A stretch of DNA of 6,534 nucleotides from Opitutia bacterium (GCA_018695085.1 JABHOU010000163.1:1-6534), one strand, 5' to 3'; numbered from the stretch's first letter, positions 1 to 6,013 are shown. Made by a program: numbers and translations. The notes: a model not told the origin generated them from the sequence alone.

Positions 1-217
1 AACCTACCTTATTCCGGGAATGCGAAAAGTTAACCAAGCCTTGGGCCGTCTCGTTAGATCCCCTGAGCACCGAGCTCGCGTGATTCTTCATTGTCGTCGT
101 TTTGATCAACCTGCCTTTAGGGCTTTGCTGGATCCAGTCTGTCGAGAAGCCCCCGCCTTTAATAGAGTCGAAGAAATCGAGGCTTGGCTTGAGAGCGGAG
201 AGAATTCCGTTGCGTAG
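1..217 (+). CDS. C-terminal end of a Rad3/DinG-type ATP-dependent DNA helicase (5' partial)
   Basis: Only the last 71 residues are visible; the reading frame is open at the left edge (first full codon at base 2), so the ATG at 20 is internal. The residues QALGRLVR (visible 12-19) match helicase motif VI of the XPD/Rad3/DinG superfamily 2 group, whose usual form is QAIGR-(I/L)-IR followed by a run of the type DRG-VVLLDRRF. Here the equivalent stretch is SPEHRARVILHCRRF. In this family the motif VI arginines contact ATP, and the C-terminal helicase domain (Helicase_C_2) ends shortly afterwards, as here. Family members unwind DNA during repair. The gene stops 34 bases before pyrR on the same strand and may share its transcript. 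The iron-sulphur and Walker motifs lie outside the window, so the subfamily cannot be settled. Confidence 0.75.
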   Translation, partial: TYLIPGMRKVNQALGRLVRSPEHRARVILHCRRFDQPAFRALLDPVCREAPAFNRVEEIEAWLESGENSVA

Positions 218-251
218 CAGTTAATGCAAAGACATTTAAGGTATCCGGATT

Positions 252-788
252 ATGACCACAAAGTTGAAGTTTTCAGCCCCCGAAGTGAATCAAGCTTTGG
301 ATCGCCTTGCGAGGGCCATTGTTAAAGCACACGGTTCCACACCAGATCTGATCTTTGTTGGTGTTGCCGATGGAGGAATTGGTCTTGTTCAGCGTTTAGC
401 CGAAAAGGTTGGAGAAAGCCTCGGCCAAAAAATTTCGCTAGGAATTGTGGATGTTTCATTCCATCGGGACGACATAGGATCCAATCCCATACCAAAAGCA
501 GTGGTTCCGACGGATCTTCCTACGGAAGTTGAAGGGAGCTCATGTATTTTGGTCGATGACGTAATATTTTCGGGTCGTACGATTCGGGCGGCTCTCAACG
601 AGTTATTCGACCAAGGACGTCCTGAGTGCGTAGAACTTGCCGTACTGGTGGACCGAGGTCACCGTCGCCTTCCATTTTCTCCAGACTATGTGGGAATCGA
701 GCTTGAGACAACTCTTGAGCAAAATGTCGAGGTTTTGGTTGGTCCAACTCATACTCTGGACGATCATGTAACGGTTACTCCCTTATGA
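252..788 (+). CDS. pyrR: PyrR-family pyrimidine operon regulator / uracil phosphoribosyltransferase
   Basis: The 178-residue product is of normal PyrR length (about 170-180). The PRPP-binding signature of type I phosphoribosyltransferases is intact: ILVDDVIFSGRT at residues 99-110. It is followed by the PyrR-typical RAALNELFDQGRP (112-124) and LAVLVDRGHRRLP (129-141). An RDD motif sits at 72-74. The first loop reads VADGG (38-42), where Bacillus PyrR has KTRG; as I recall, proteobacterial PyrR has a GG form there. PyrR proteins convert uracil and PRPP to UMP and, in Firmicutes, bind pyr mRNA to cause attenuation. Only 34 bases separate it from the gene upstream, leaving no room for a classical attenuator leader, so regulation may differ. 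A modest TAAGG ribosome site (237-241) lies 10 bases before the ATG. The stop overlaps the pyrB start as ATGA. Family call is firm; RNA-binding role is not shown. Confidence 0.93.
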   Translation: MTTKLKFSAPEVNQALDRLARAIVKAHGSTPDLIFVGVADGGIGLVQRLAEKVGESLGQKISLGIVDVSFHRDDIGSNPIPKAVVPTDLPTEVEGSSCILVDDVIFSGRTIRAALNELFDQGRPECVELAVLVDRGHRRLPFSPDYVGIELETTLEQNVEVLVGPTHTLDDHVTVTPL

Positions 789-1744
789 AGAAGCCGGCAA
801 ATTGGAATCGTAAACACTTGATCGGTATAGAGGAACTCGATCGTTCTGAAATTGAGACCATTTTGGACATGGCAAGATCTTTTCGCGGAACCCTTGACAG
901 GCCTGTTAAGAAACTGCCCTCTTTGCGTGGCAAAACCGTGGTCAATCTTTTTATGGAGCCCAGCACCAGAACTCGCCTCGCCTTTGAAGTGGCCGCGAAG
1001 CGATTAAGTGCGGACGTTATTTCAGTCGGTGGAAAATCCAGCAGCCTTTCTAAGGGGGAAACCCTTCGAGACACGGCAAGTAACGTGCAAGCCCTTGGTG
1101 CAGACCTCATAGTGCTTCGGCACTCTTCGGCTGGTTCTCCACTGTACCTATCGAGAGTTTTGGACGTTCCTATCATTAATGCCGGAGATGGTGCCCATGA
1201 ACATCCCAGTCAGGCATTACTTGACGCTTTTACGCTCAGGGAACGCTTTGGCAATTTGGCGGGCAAAAAGATAACCATTCTCGGCGACGTGCTCTTTAGT
1301 CGAGTTGCCCGATCCAATTTGTGGGCATTAAGTAAACTTGGCGCATCTGTTACCTTTGGAGGCCCGGCCACATTGGTGCCGAAGACTTTTTCAGAGTTCG
1401 GTGCGGAAGTAACGCACGACCTCAAGAAAGCGCTTGCCGACGCAGATGCCGTTATGCTTCTTCGCATTCAGCACGAAAGACAGACATCCACGCATTTCCC
1501 TTCCCTCGGAGAATATACAAGCATGTTTGGACTCAACGAAGCTCGAGCATCTTGGTTGAAGCCCGATGCCATAATCATGCACCCGGGCCCCATCAATCGA
1601 GGCGTTGAAATAGATTCTTCCCTCGCAGATTCTACACGTTCTGTAATACTTGACCAAGTCACCAACGGAATTGCCGTTCGAATGGCAATACTCTACCTTT
1701 GTTCCTCCGTATCCGATTTTCAGCGAAAAGAGGTTTCGTCATGA
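785..1744 (+). CDS. pyrB: Aspartate carbamoyltransferase catalytic chain
   Basis: This cytoplasmic enzyme makes N-carbamoyl-aspartate from carbamoyl phosphate and aspartate, the committed step of pyrimidine synthesis. All expected active-site motifs are visible in the 319 residues: the carbamoyl-phosphate loop FMEPSTRTR (56-64), the mobile-loop lysine in SLSKGE (K90), HPSQ (140-143), SRVARSN (172-178), the aspartate-side RIQHER (227-232) and HPGPINRG (266-273). The length is close to free-standing catalytic chains (about 305-335). The start is fixed by the ATGA overlap with pyrR (785-788), which implies translational coupling. The stop overlaps the next start the same way (1741-1744). No regulatory chain gene (pyrI) is visible nearby. 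The downstream degenerate dihydroorotase is its likely structural partner, as in Pseudomonas-type class A enzymes. The enzyme itself looks fully functional. Confidence 0.97.
   Translation: MKKPANWNRKHLIGIEELDRSEIETILDMARSFRGTLDRPVKKLPSLRGKTVVNLFMEPSTRTRLAFEVAAKRLSADVISVGGKSSSLSKGETLRDTASNVQALGADLIVLRHSSAGSPLYLSRVLDVPIINAGDGAHEHPSQALLDAFTLRERFGNLAGKKITILGDVLFSRVARSNLWALSKLGASVTFGGPATLVPKTFSEFGAEVTHDLKKALADADAVMLLRIQHERQTSTHFPSLGEYTSMFGLNEARASWLKPDAIIMHPGPINRGVEIDSSLADSTRSVILDQVTNGIAVRMAILYLCSSVSDFQRKEVSS
1729..1733 (+). promoter_or_regulatory. Ribosome binding site AGAGG that fixes the dihydroorotase-like start at 1741
   Basis: AGAGG lies 7 bases before the ATG at 1741, inside the last codons of pyrB. 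The same frame is open further upstream, with an earlier ATG at 1699, but that would overlap pyrB by 46 bases and add 14 residues before the expected family N-terminus. The 1741 start gives an ATGA overlap, like the pyrR-pyrB junction. Confidence 0.7.
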
Positions 1745-3030
1745 GCGAAGCTATCTGGATAAAAAACGGTCGTATTATTGATCCCGCCAACGGACGGGAT
1801 GAAGTAGCCGATCTCTATATCGCCGATGGTCGAATTTGCGAAGCTCCTGCTGGCAAGGAAAGTGAGGTTGCAAATGTAGTTGATGCATCGGGAAAAATAG
1901 TTGCGCCTGGATTTATAGATCTTCGTGCGCATCTACGCGAATTAGGAGGTGGTGGCCGTGAAACTATTGCTTCAGGAACTCGCGCCGCCGCCGCTGGTGG
2001 TTTTACCACCGTTGTTTGTATGCCCGATGTTTCCCCTGCTGCCGACAATCCTGGTACAATCCGTTATTTACAAGATGCAATCGAGAAAGATGCCTGCATC
2101 GATGTTTTGCTTACAGGCAGCTTAACCCTAGATCGCCAGGGAGAACAACTTGCACCCATTGGCTCTCTCAAGCAATCGGGCGTGATTGCCGTCACCGATT
2201 GTCCGGCCAGCACTGGGAATAACGAAATTTTTAGAAGGAGTCTAGAATATGCAGCCATGTTTGGTCTCCCTATTCTTGACCTCCCTCGAGATCCTTTTCT
2301 TGCCTCTAATGCCGTGGTTCACGAAGGAGCTCAAGCACTAAGGCTTGGATTGCCTGGGTGGCCACGGGCTGCGGAGGAACTTTTTGTCTATCGAGCCGTC
2401 TCTTTGGCAATGGTCACGAAGGCCCATGTTCATTTGCAGTCCATTAGCTCGGCAGGTTCCGTGGAGATACTTCAAAGAGCGAAAGAACGCGATGTGCCTG
2501 TAACTGCCGATGTCACGCCGCACCATCTTGCTCTAACGGATTCCGCTCTAGCAGATTACAATACTAACCTAAAAACCAGTCCCCCTTTGCGAGAAGAAAG
2601 CGACCGACAAGCTCTTCTCGCAGGTTTACTTGATGGAACGATTGACTGCATCGCAACAGCCCACGAACCTTATCTTGAACATGAGAAAGACATGGAATTC
2701 GATCTTGCGCCCTTCGGCGTGATTGGTTTGGAGACCGCTCTATCGGTAAGCCTTGAATCGATAGTGACAAGTGAAGCTGGAAGCGTAAGCGACATGGTCG
2801 CCGCCTTGACTACTCGACCAGCCTCTGTTTTAGGCTTGGAAAAGGGCACATTGTCGGTCGGAGCTATTGCTGACATAGTCATTTTTGACCAACATCAGGA
2901 GTGGGTCGTTGCTCCCGAGAACTTGGAGAGCCTCTCGTCAAATTCTCCTTGGTTGGGAAAAAACATGATTGGCCGAGTAACTCATGTGATTGCGACTGGC
3001 CAGCTTATCAGAGATTCTTCCCTTGCTTGA
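1741..3030 (+). CDS. pyrX: Dihydroorotase homologue, probably non-catalytic (PyrC'/PyrX type)
   Basis: The 429-residue product has a type I dihydroorotase/amidohydrolase framework: APGFID (55-60), GTRAAAAGGFT (79-89), CMPD (93-96), VTPHHL (258-263), SPPLR (280-284) and FGVIGLE (325-331). The catalytic set is eroded. The metal-binding D-x-H-x-H reads DLRAH, so the first His is Arg62 and only His64 remains. The usual HCED metal His is Leu181 (LDLPRD). The HVST metal His is Ser234. The general-base Asp of TDHAPH is Ala307 (TAHEPY), and the second His there is Tyr311. The substrate Asn of NPPLR is Ser280. Asp153 is kept. In Pseudomonas, an inactive homologue (PyrC') encoded directly after pyrB is needed to assemble aspartate carbamoyltransferase, and I infer the same role here. 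Frame and fold are intact, so this is not a decaying pseudogene. A working PyrC should lie elsewhere. The symbol follows the literature name for such proteins. Confidence 0.88.
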   Translation: MSEAIWIKNGRIIDPANGRDEVADLYIADGRICEAPAGKESEVANVVDASGKIVAPGFIDLRAHLRELGGGGRETIASGTRAAAAGGFTTVVCMPDVSPAADNPGTIRYLQDAIEKDACIDVLLTGSLTLDRQGEQLAPIGSLKQSGVIAVTDCPASTGNNEIFRRSLEYAAMFGLPILDLPRDPFLASNAVVHEGAQALRLGLPGWPRAAEELFVYRAVSLAMVTKAHVHLQSISSAGSVEILQRAKERDVPVTADVTPHHLALTDSALADYNTNLKTSPPLREESDRQALLAGLLDGTIDCIATAHEPYLEHEKDMEFDLAPFGVIGLETALSVSLESIVTSEAGSVSDMVAALTTRPASVLGLEKGTLSVGAIADIVIFDQHQEWVVAPENLESLSSNSPWLGKNMIGRVTHVIATGQLIRDSSLA

Positions 3031-3054
3031 GGAATATTTGCCTCGGGCATCAAA

Positions 3055-3822
3055 ATGTCTGTATTATTTTTTGCGGTCTACGAAGAGTGGAGTCTCGGGG
3101 CTCAGTTTGTTCTTTTAGCAAATTTAGTTTTAGCCGTTGCAGGCATCCTGCTGTTGCTACGTAAAAAATCAAACTTATCTGAAAAGTCATCCTTTAAGGT
3201 TAGGCTGTGGGAGGTGGATCATATTGAGGTGATCGCTTTGGTAGGCTCTTTGCTAATCGGTGTTTTCGGACCTTTGCCTCTTGGCTTCTTACCGGTGCTG
3301 GCGATGTTTGCAATCTACTGGATTTCGAGAAAAGAGAATTATCCTAATTTGGTCGGCACATTCCGAATGGGATGGTTGAAAGTGATGAGTGACGCCTTGA
3401 TTCGGCTCTTGCGGGCATGGCCCGCATTACTCGCAATATCGTTTATTTCCTCACAGGTCTTGTCTGGTTACCCCAAACAGGAGTCGGTTCAGAAGCTAGC
3501 GGAAATGCAATCGTTAACAGAAGTTTTCAACATTGCTTGTTACGCCTTGGTCGTGGCTCCGGTTATTGAGGAGTTTTTATTTCGCGGTATCTTGTTTAGA
3601 GCCATGAAGGGATCATTTGGAGTTGGTCCGGCACTTGTAATCTCATCCATACTTTTTGGACTCGTCCACCAGAATGTATTATCCTTCGTCCCATTGACTT
3701 TTCTCGGAATCATCCTTTCATTATCCTATGAACGTACGGGCGATCTTAGAACCTGTATCTTCATTCACGCTTTTTTTAATGGCTTCATGGTGTTTTCTAT
3801 TCTTGTAGGCCATGGATTTTAA
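3055..3822 (+). CDS. CPBP (CAAX/Abi) family intramembrane metalloprotease
   Basis: This 255-residue hydrophobic protein carries the three CPBP motifs: EE-x3-R as EEFLFR (172-177), F-x3-H as FGLVH (201-205), and H-x3-N as HAFFN (238-242). In the family (Rce1, bacterial CPBP proteins), these glutamates, histidines and asparagine form the membrane-embedded metal site. Likely membrane segments are about residues 13-35, 57-90, 121-136, 155-171, 190-206, 210-225 and 233-252. A short basic loop (RKKSN, 36-40) follows the first segment. The substrate is unknown; bacterial members have been linked to bacteriocin immunity or protein processing, and nothing here points to either. The start lies 24 bases after pyrX. 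No good ribosome site is seen, and the reading frame opens only at 3031, so the first ATG is used. It probably belongs to the same transcript. Confidence 0.87.
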   Translation: MSVLFFAVYEEWSLGAQFVLLANLVLAVAGILLLLRKKSNLSEKSSFKVRLWEVDHIEVIALVGSLLIGVFGPLPLGFLPVLAMFAIYWISRKENYPNLVGTFRMGWLKVMSDALIRLLRAWPALLAISFISSQVLSGYPKQESVQKLAEMQSLTEVFNIACYALVVAPVIEEFLFRGILFRAMKGSFGVGPALVISSILFGLVHQNVLSFVPLTFLGIILSLSYERTGDLRTCIFIHAFFNGFMVFSILVGHGF

Positions 3823-4270
3823 CAAGCTCTTTAGTTCAGGTCTTCATTGCCCTGATCCCGCCGATATGACGGATGTAGCTAGGCAACTTGCCGTAATCAT
3901 TCCCGAAAACCTTACACTTCTGCTGGATGGTTTTATGGGTGCTGGGAAAACTTTTTTTGCATCTGCTCTTGCCCATGCGCTTGGCGTCGAGGAACGGGTG
4001 TCCAGTCCTACCTATGACATGGTAAACGTTTATGCTTCACATAGTCGAAGCATCATACATGTCGACGCATATCGGCTCGAGACAAGGAAAGCCGCCGAAA
4101 ATCTTGGGATCGAAGAGTTGCTTGTTCCGCCTTGGTTTTTGTTGGTCGAGTGGCCCAACAAGGCTCCCGAACTGGCCTTTGGAGAGACTTGGCGATTGAC
4201 TATTGAAACGCCATCCTGCGGCGGGCGGAATTTACGATTGGCGAAGCACCTCGGAGTCCGAGTCAGTTGA
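3812..4270 (+). CDS. tsaE: tRNA threonylcarbamoyladenosine biosynthesis ATPase TsaE
   Basis: TsaE is the P-loop ATPase that works with TsaB and TsaD to place t6A at position 37 of ANN-decoding tRNAs. The 152-residue length is typical. The Walker A motif is GFMGAGKT (40-47). The family signatures SPTY (65-68), HVDAYRL (83-89) and VEWPNK (112-117) follow in order. The residues before the P-loop (LHCPDPADMTDVARQLA) match the usual N-terminal helix, supporting the ATG at 3812 over the later Met19. The gene starts 11 bases inside the end of the protease gene. The only purine-rich site (AGG, 3807-3809) is just 2 bases from the ATG, so translation is probably coupled. Its 3' end overlaps the convergent gene by 39 bases (4232-4270). 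Confidence 0.95.
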   Translation: MDFNKLFSSGLHCPDPADMTDVARQLAVIIPENLTLLLDGFMGAGKTFFASALAHALGVEERVSSPTYDMVNVYASHSRSIIHVDAYRLETRKAAENLGIEELLVPPWFLLVEWPNKAPELAFGETWRLTIETPSCGGRNLRLAKHLGVRVS

Positions 4271-5755
4271 GGCTTCTTCCGGAGCTTCACGATTTTTTTC
4301 GACTTGAGAATCTTTGGATTCGTCCTCTGCCTCCTGATCAACTTCAATGTCGATCTCATTCTCTTTGCCCTTCCCTTTATTCGTAGCCACCTGAGAACGG
4401 ATTTCAAGACGACCATCTGAATACTCAGTTGCATAACCTTCTACAATTAGCCAACGAAGGTCTCTGGCAAGAGTGCGGATTGCATCTGAATTCTTGGGGT
4501 CATCTTTCTTGTCGGCGGAAATCTCAAGATGGTTTTCAGCCAGTGAGCCTTTTTCGGTAAGAGGGTGTTTTTCGACAAAGGAAATGAGTGCCTCAATCGA
4601 GGGAGAGAAGCTTTCGCCTGGGACACGGCGTCGGCGTTTAATGGGCGAGATATAGGAGATACCTTTTTTGCCGCGCTTGAAGTGGTGAAATTTGGCGGCA
4701 CGAAACCTACCTAAAAGAGCCAAGGCTGTATCTAGAGGAAAGCGACGTTGCTGCTCCAGGGTAATGTCTATATCTTCTTTCAGGATACTCGGGGGAAGAT
4801 TCTCGAGAAACCTTCCGTGAAACTCGGTATTTGTACAGGTCTGGACAAATGTTGAAGATTTATGGAATGCGATGTATTTTCGTAGCGACTCGAGGCTGTC
4901 AAAGTTTTCAGGATCGTTATCCTTGGGCCTTGTAAGTTTATATTTTCGAGTCTTTCGCATTTTTTCAATCCAAGCGACCGCAGCTTCGGGTTCGCGGATA
5001 GTTTCAATTTTCTTCTCGAATTGATCAAAGGCAATATCAGCGAGTTTAGTGGCGTGGTGCTCGCGTATAATTTCCGCATAACGATGATAATTGGGAGGGG
5101 CGAGCCAATCCCCTGTAATCCCGCATTTATTGATGGCAGGGAAATTCCCTGACGGAGGTTCTGCTTCAACCTCCTGAACATCGTATATATTTCCCGACCC
5201 TCTGGTGATGAGATGATCAATTACTGCTTCGGGTGAGTCAAAGACTAAACCGTCTAGCTTAGAGACGCACAATGTTTTTTCTTGATCGATTGCGTCCTTG
5301 GAGATGGACACTCGGACGACAAACCGTTCTGGTTTTGCCAGAATTGTGGAGGCAAGATCAAAGAGTTCGAAAGTACGCCCAGTTTCTCGAAGATTTGTGG
5401 AAATTGCATTGAAAGTTTCATGCGAAGGGAAAAAGTTGATTTTGTAGAGGGACTTCTCGGATCTCGGTTTTCTCGGATAGTCAGGTCGGGCTGAACTGCC
5501 CTTGCGTGTCGAGCTGAATTTTTTTTGTTCAGTTTTTGAGTTTTCTCGCCAAGGTGAGTTACCTGGCGGTCGTCGATCTTTCCGTTCACGTTGAACTGCT
5601 TGTTCTGCAGGCTTTTTTTTATAAGGACGAGATGAAGATAAGTTGCTACTGCTCCATGCAGGTCCAAGGTTCGCATCTAGCAATGAAGCTAGATCTGGTT
5701 GCGTTTTTTCTGACTTCGAATCTTTGGGTTTGGGTGCCATTCTTTGACTTTGCAT
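4232..5755 (-). CDS. Unknown 507-residue protein: basic disordered N-terminus, folded core, acidic tail
   Basis: I cannot assign a function. Residues 1 to about 100 are low-complexity and basic (many K, R, S, P), with patches such as RPYKKKP and RERKDRRPP, and look disordered. A folded core starts near SLYKINFFPSHETF (102-115) and includes ITGDWLAPPNYHRY (213-226) and EEQRRFP-like EQQRRFP (334-340). A basic patch ends in KRRRR (373-377). Residues about 383-453 (SIEALISFVEKHPLT to EYSDGRLEI) resemble a winged-helix-type segment. The last 45 or so residues are strongly acidic. The charge layout suggests nucleic-acid or ribosome binding, which is inference. From memory it resembles a conserved hypothetical family of Verrucomicrobiota. 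The ATG at 5755 is chosen because GGGGAGAGG precedes it by 9 bases; the in-frame TTG at 5782 would place that site inside the gene. No signal peptide or membrane segment is seen. Confidence 0.85.
   Translation of the reverse strand: MQSQRMAPKPKDSKSEKTQPDLASLLDANLGPAWSSSNLSSSRPYKKKPAEQAVQRERKDRRPPGNSPWRENSKTEQKKFSSTRKGSSARPDYPRKPRSEKSLYKINFFPSHETFNAISTNLRETGRTFELFDLASTILAKPERFVVRVSISKDAIDQEKTLCVSKLDGLVFDSPEAVIDHLITRGSGNIYDVQEVEAEPPSGNFPAINKCGITGDWLAPPNYHRYAEIIREHHATKLADIAFDQFEKKIETIREPEAAVAWIEKMRKTRKYKLTRPKDNDPENFDSLESLRKYIAFHKSSTFVQTCTNTEFHGRFLENLPPSILKEDIDITLEQQRRFPLDTALALLGRFRAAKFHHFKRGKKGISYISPIKRRRRVPGESFSPSIEALISFVEKHPLTEKGSLAENHLEISADKKDDPKNSDAIRTLARDLRWLIVEGYATEYSDGRLEIRSQVATNKGKGKENEIDIEVDQEAEDESKDSQVEKNREAPEEASTDSDSEVLRQS
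4269..4299 (+). terminator. Candidate rho-independent terminator after tsaE
   Basis: An 8-base-pair hairpin can form from 4269-4276 and 4281-4288 with a TTCC loop; two of the eight pairs are G-U in RNA. Four bases (ACGA) and then seven Ts (4293-4299) follow. It begins on the last two bases of the tsaE stop, where the pyr-tsaE operon would be expected to end. It lies entirely within the coding sequence of the opposing gene. The gap before the T run and the wobble pairs make it an imperfect example. Confidence 0.4.
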
Positions 5756-5764
5756 TGTGGCAAA

Positions 5765-5773
5765 CCTCTCCCC
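5765..5773 (-). promoter_or_regulatory. Strong ribosome binding site (GGGGAGAGG) that fixes the start at 5755
   Basis: Read on the - strand, GGGGAGAGG lies 9 bases before the ATG at 5753-5755. The longer reading beginning at the TTG (5780-5782) would include this site as codons, so that start is rejected. A second in-frame ATG five codons further in (5738-5740) is possible but worse placed. Confidence 0.75.
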
Positions 5774-5798
5774 TTTTGACAAGGGTTATGCTTATGTG

Positions 5799-5818
5799 AA
5801 AATTCTGTGAAGAATTTT
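5799..5818. repeat. Perfect inverted repeat AAAATTC-N6-GAATTTT
   Basis: Two 7-base arms (5799-5805 and 5812-5818) are exact reverse complements separated by TGTGAA. The element is 44-63 bases before the ATG of the gene at 5755, a place where an operator or promoter-overlapping site would act. It is AT-rich, so chance is more likely than for a GC-rich repeat. Confidence 0.45.
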
Positions 5819-5831
5819 TCTTGGATTAAAC

Positions 5832-5854
5832 ACTACAGTGTGCCATTCTGTAGT
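5832..5854. repeat. Perfect inverted repeat ACTACAG-N9-CTGTAGT
   Basis: Arms 5832-5838 and 5848-5854 are exact reverse complements with a 9-base spacer. A second overlapping symmetry, ACACT-AC-AGTGT, covers 5830-5841. No T run follows on either strand, so it is not a terminator. It is a candidate protein-binding site in the divergent spacer, about 43-65 bases before the tRNA. Confidence 0.45.
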
Positions 5855-5896
5855 ATCTTTCATTCACGGGATGATGATGAAAGCTTTACGCAACTC

Positions 5897-5981
5897 GCTC
5901 AGGTGGCGGAATTGGTAGACGCGCTAGGTTAAGGACCTAGTGGGGTAACCCGTGGGGGTTCGAGTCCCCCCCTGAGCACCA
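5897..5981 (+). tRNA. tRNA-Leu, anticodon AAG, with encoded CCA
   Basis: The 85-base gene folds as a class II tRNA. The acceptor stem pairs GCTCAGG (5897-5903) with CCTGAGC (5971-5977), followed by discriminator A and encoded CCA (5978-5981). The D arm has the bacterial leucine form GCGGAATTGGTAGACGC (5906-5922). The anticodon stem CTAGG/CCTAG (5924-5928, 5936-5940) holds loop TTAAGGA, placing AAG at 5931-5933 with G37. The long variable arm (5941-5953) forms a GGG-GTAA-CCC hairpin, as expected for leucine. The T arm is five G-C pairs around TTCGAGT (5954-5970). Most bacteria read CUU/CUC with a GAG anticodon, so A34 is unusual. Confidence 0.96.
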
Positions 5982-5986
5982 AAAGC

Positions 5987-6013
5987 AGTTAGCCCGATTC
6001 GCTAACTTTTTTT
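5987..6013 (+). terminator. Rho-independent terminator after tRNA-Leu
   Basis: A 7-base-pair stem, AGTTAGC (5987-5993) with GCTAACT (6001-6007), closes a 7-base loop and runs into seven Ts (6007-6013). It lies 5 bases after the tRNA CCA end. On the - strand the hairpin is followed by GC and then TTTT, so it may also stop the convergent gene, whose TAG stop (6002-6004) sits inside the stem. Confidence 0.85.

Larger units (their letters stand above)
5756..5896. other. Divergent spacer between the 507-residue protein gene and tRNA-Leu
   Basis: This is the only sizeable non-coding stretch (141 bases) and must hold promoters for both directions. It contains a ribosome site (5765-5773, - strand) and two perfect 7-base inverted repeats, listed separately. 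A TTGACA at 5776-5781 on the + strand is a perfect -35 sequence. At 17 bases downstream it has only a poor -10 (AAAATT, 5799-5804), so I do not call a promoter. No open frame with gene-like character is seen. Confidence 0.5.

Noticed and set aside
768..778. Short palindrome GTAAC-G-GTTAC near the pyrR-pyrB junction
   Set aside because: Only 5-base arms inside coding sequence, with no T run; expected by chance over this length.
1699..1740. Upstream ATG giving a 14-residue longer dihydroorotase-like protein
   Set aside because: It lacks a family match and would overlap pyrB by 46 bases, while the start at 1741 has AGAGG at 7 bases and the same ATGA overlap as the previous junction.
3055..3822. 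CPBP protein as part of a bacteriocin immunity or phage abortive-infection system
   Set aside because: No peptide precursor, transporter or other defence gene is adjacent; the neighbours are housekeeping genes.
5536..5799. Open frame on the + strand with a hydrophobic-looking product, in part overlapping the divergent spacer
   Set aside because: It runs antisense to the well-supported 507-residue gene, has no clear ribosome site and no family resemblance.
5776..5804. TTGACA on the + strand as a promoter for the tRNA
   Set aside because: The -35 is perfect, but no -10 better than AAAATT lies at 16-18 bases, and the leader to the tRNA would be about 85 bases.
5897..5981. tRNA-Leu as an attachment site for an integrated element
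   Set aside because: No second copy of the tRNA 3' end, integrase or phage-like gene is visible in the window.
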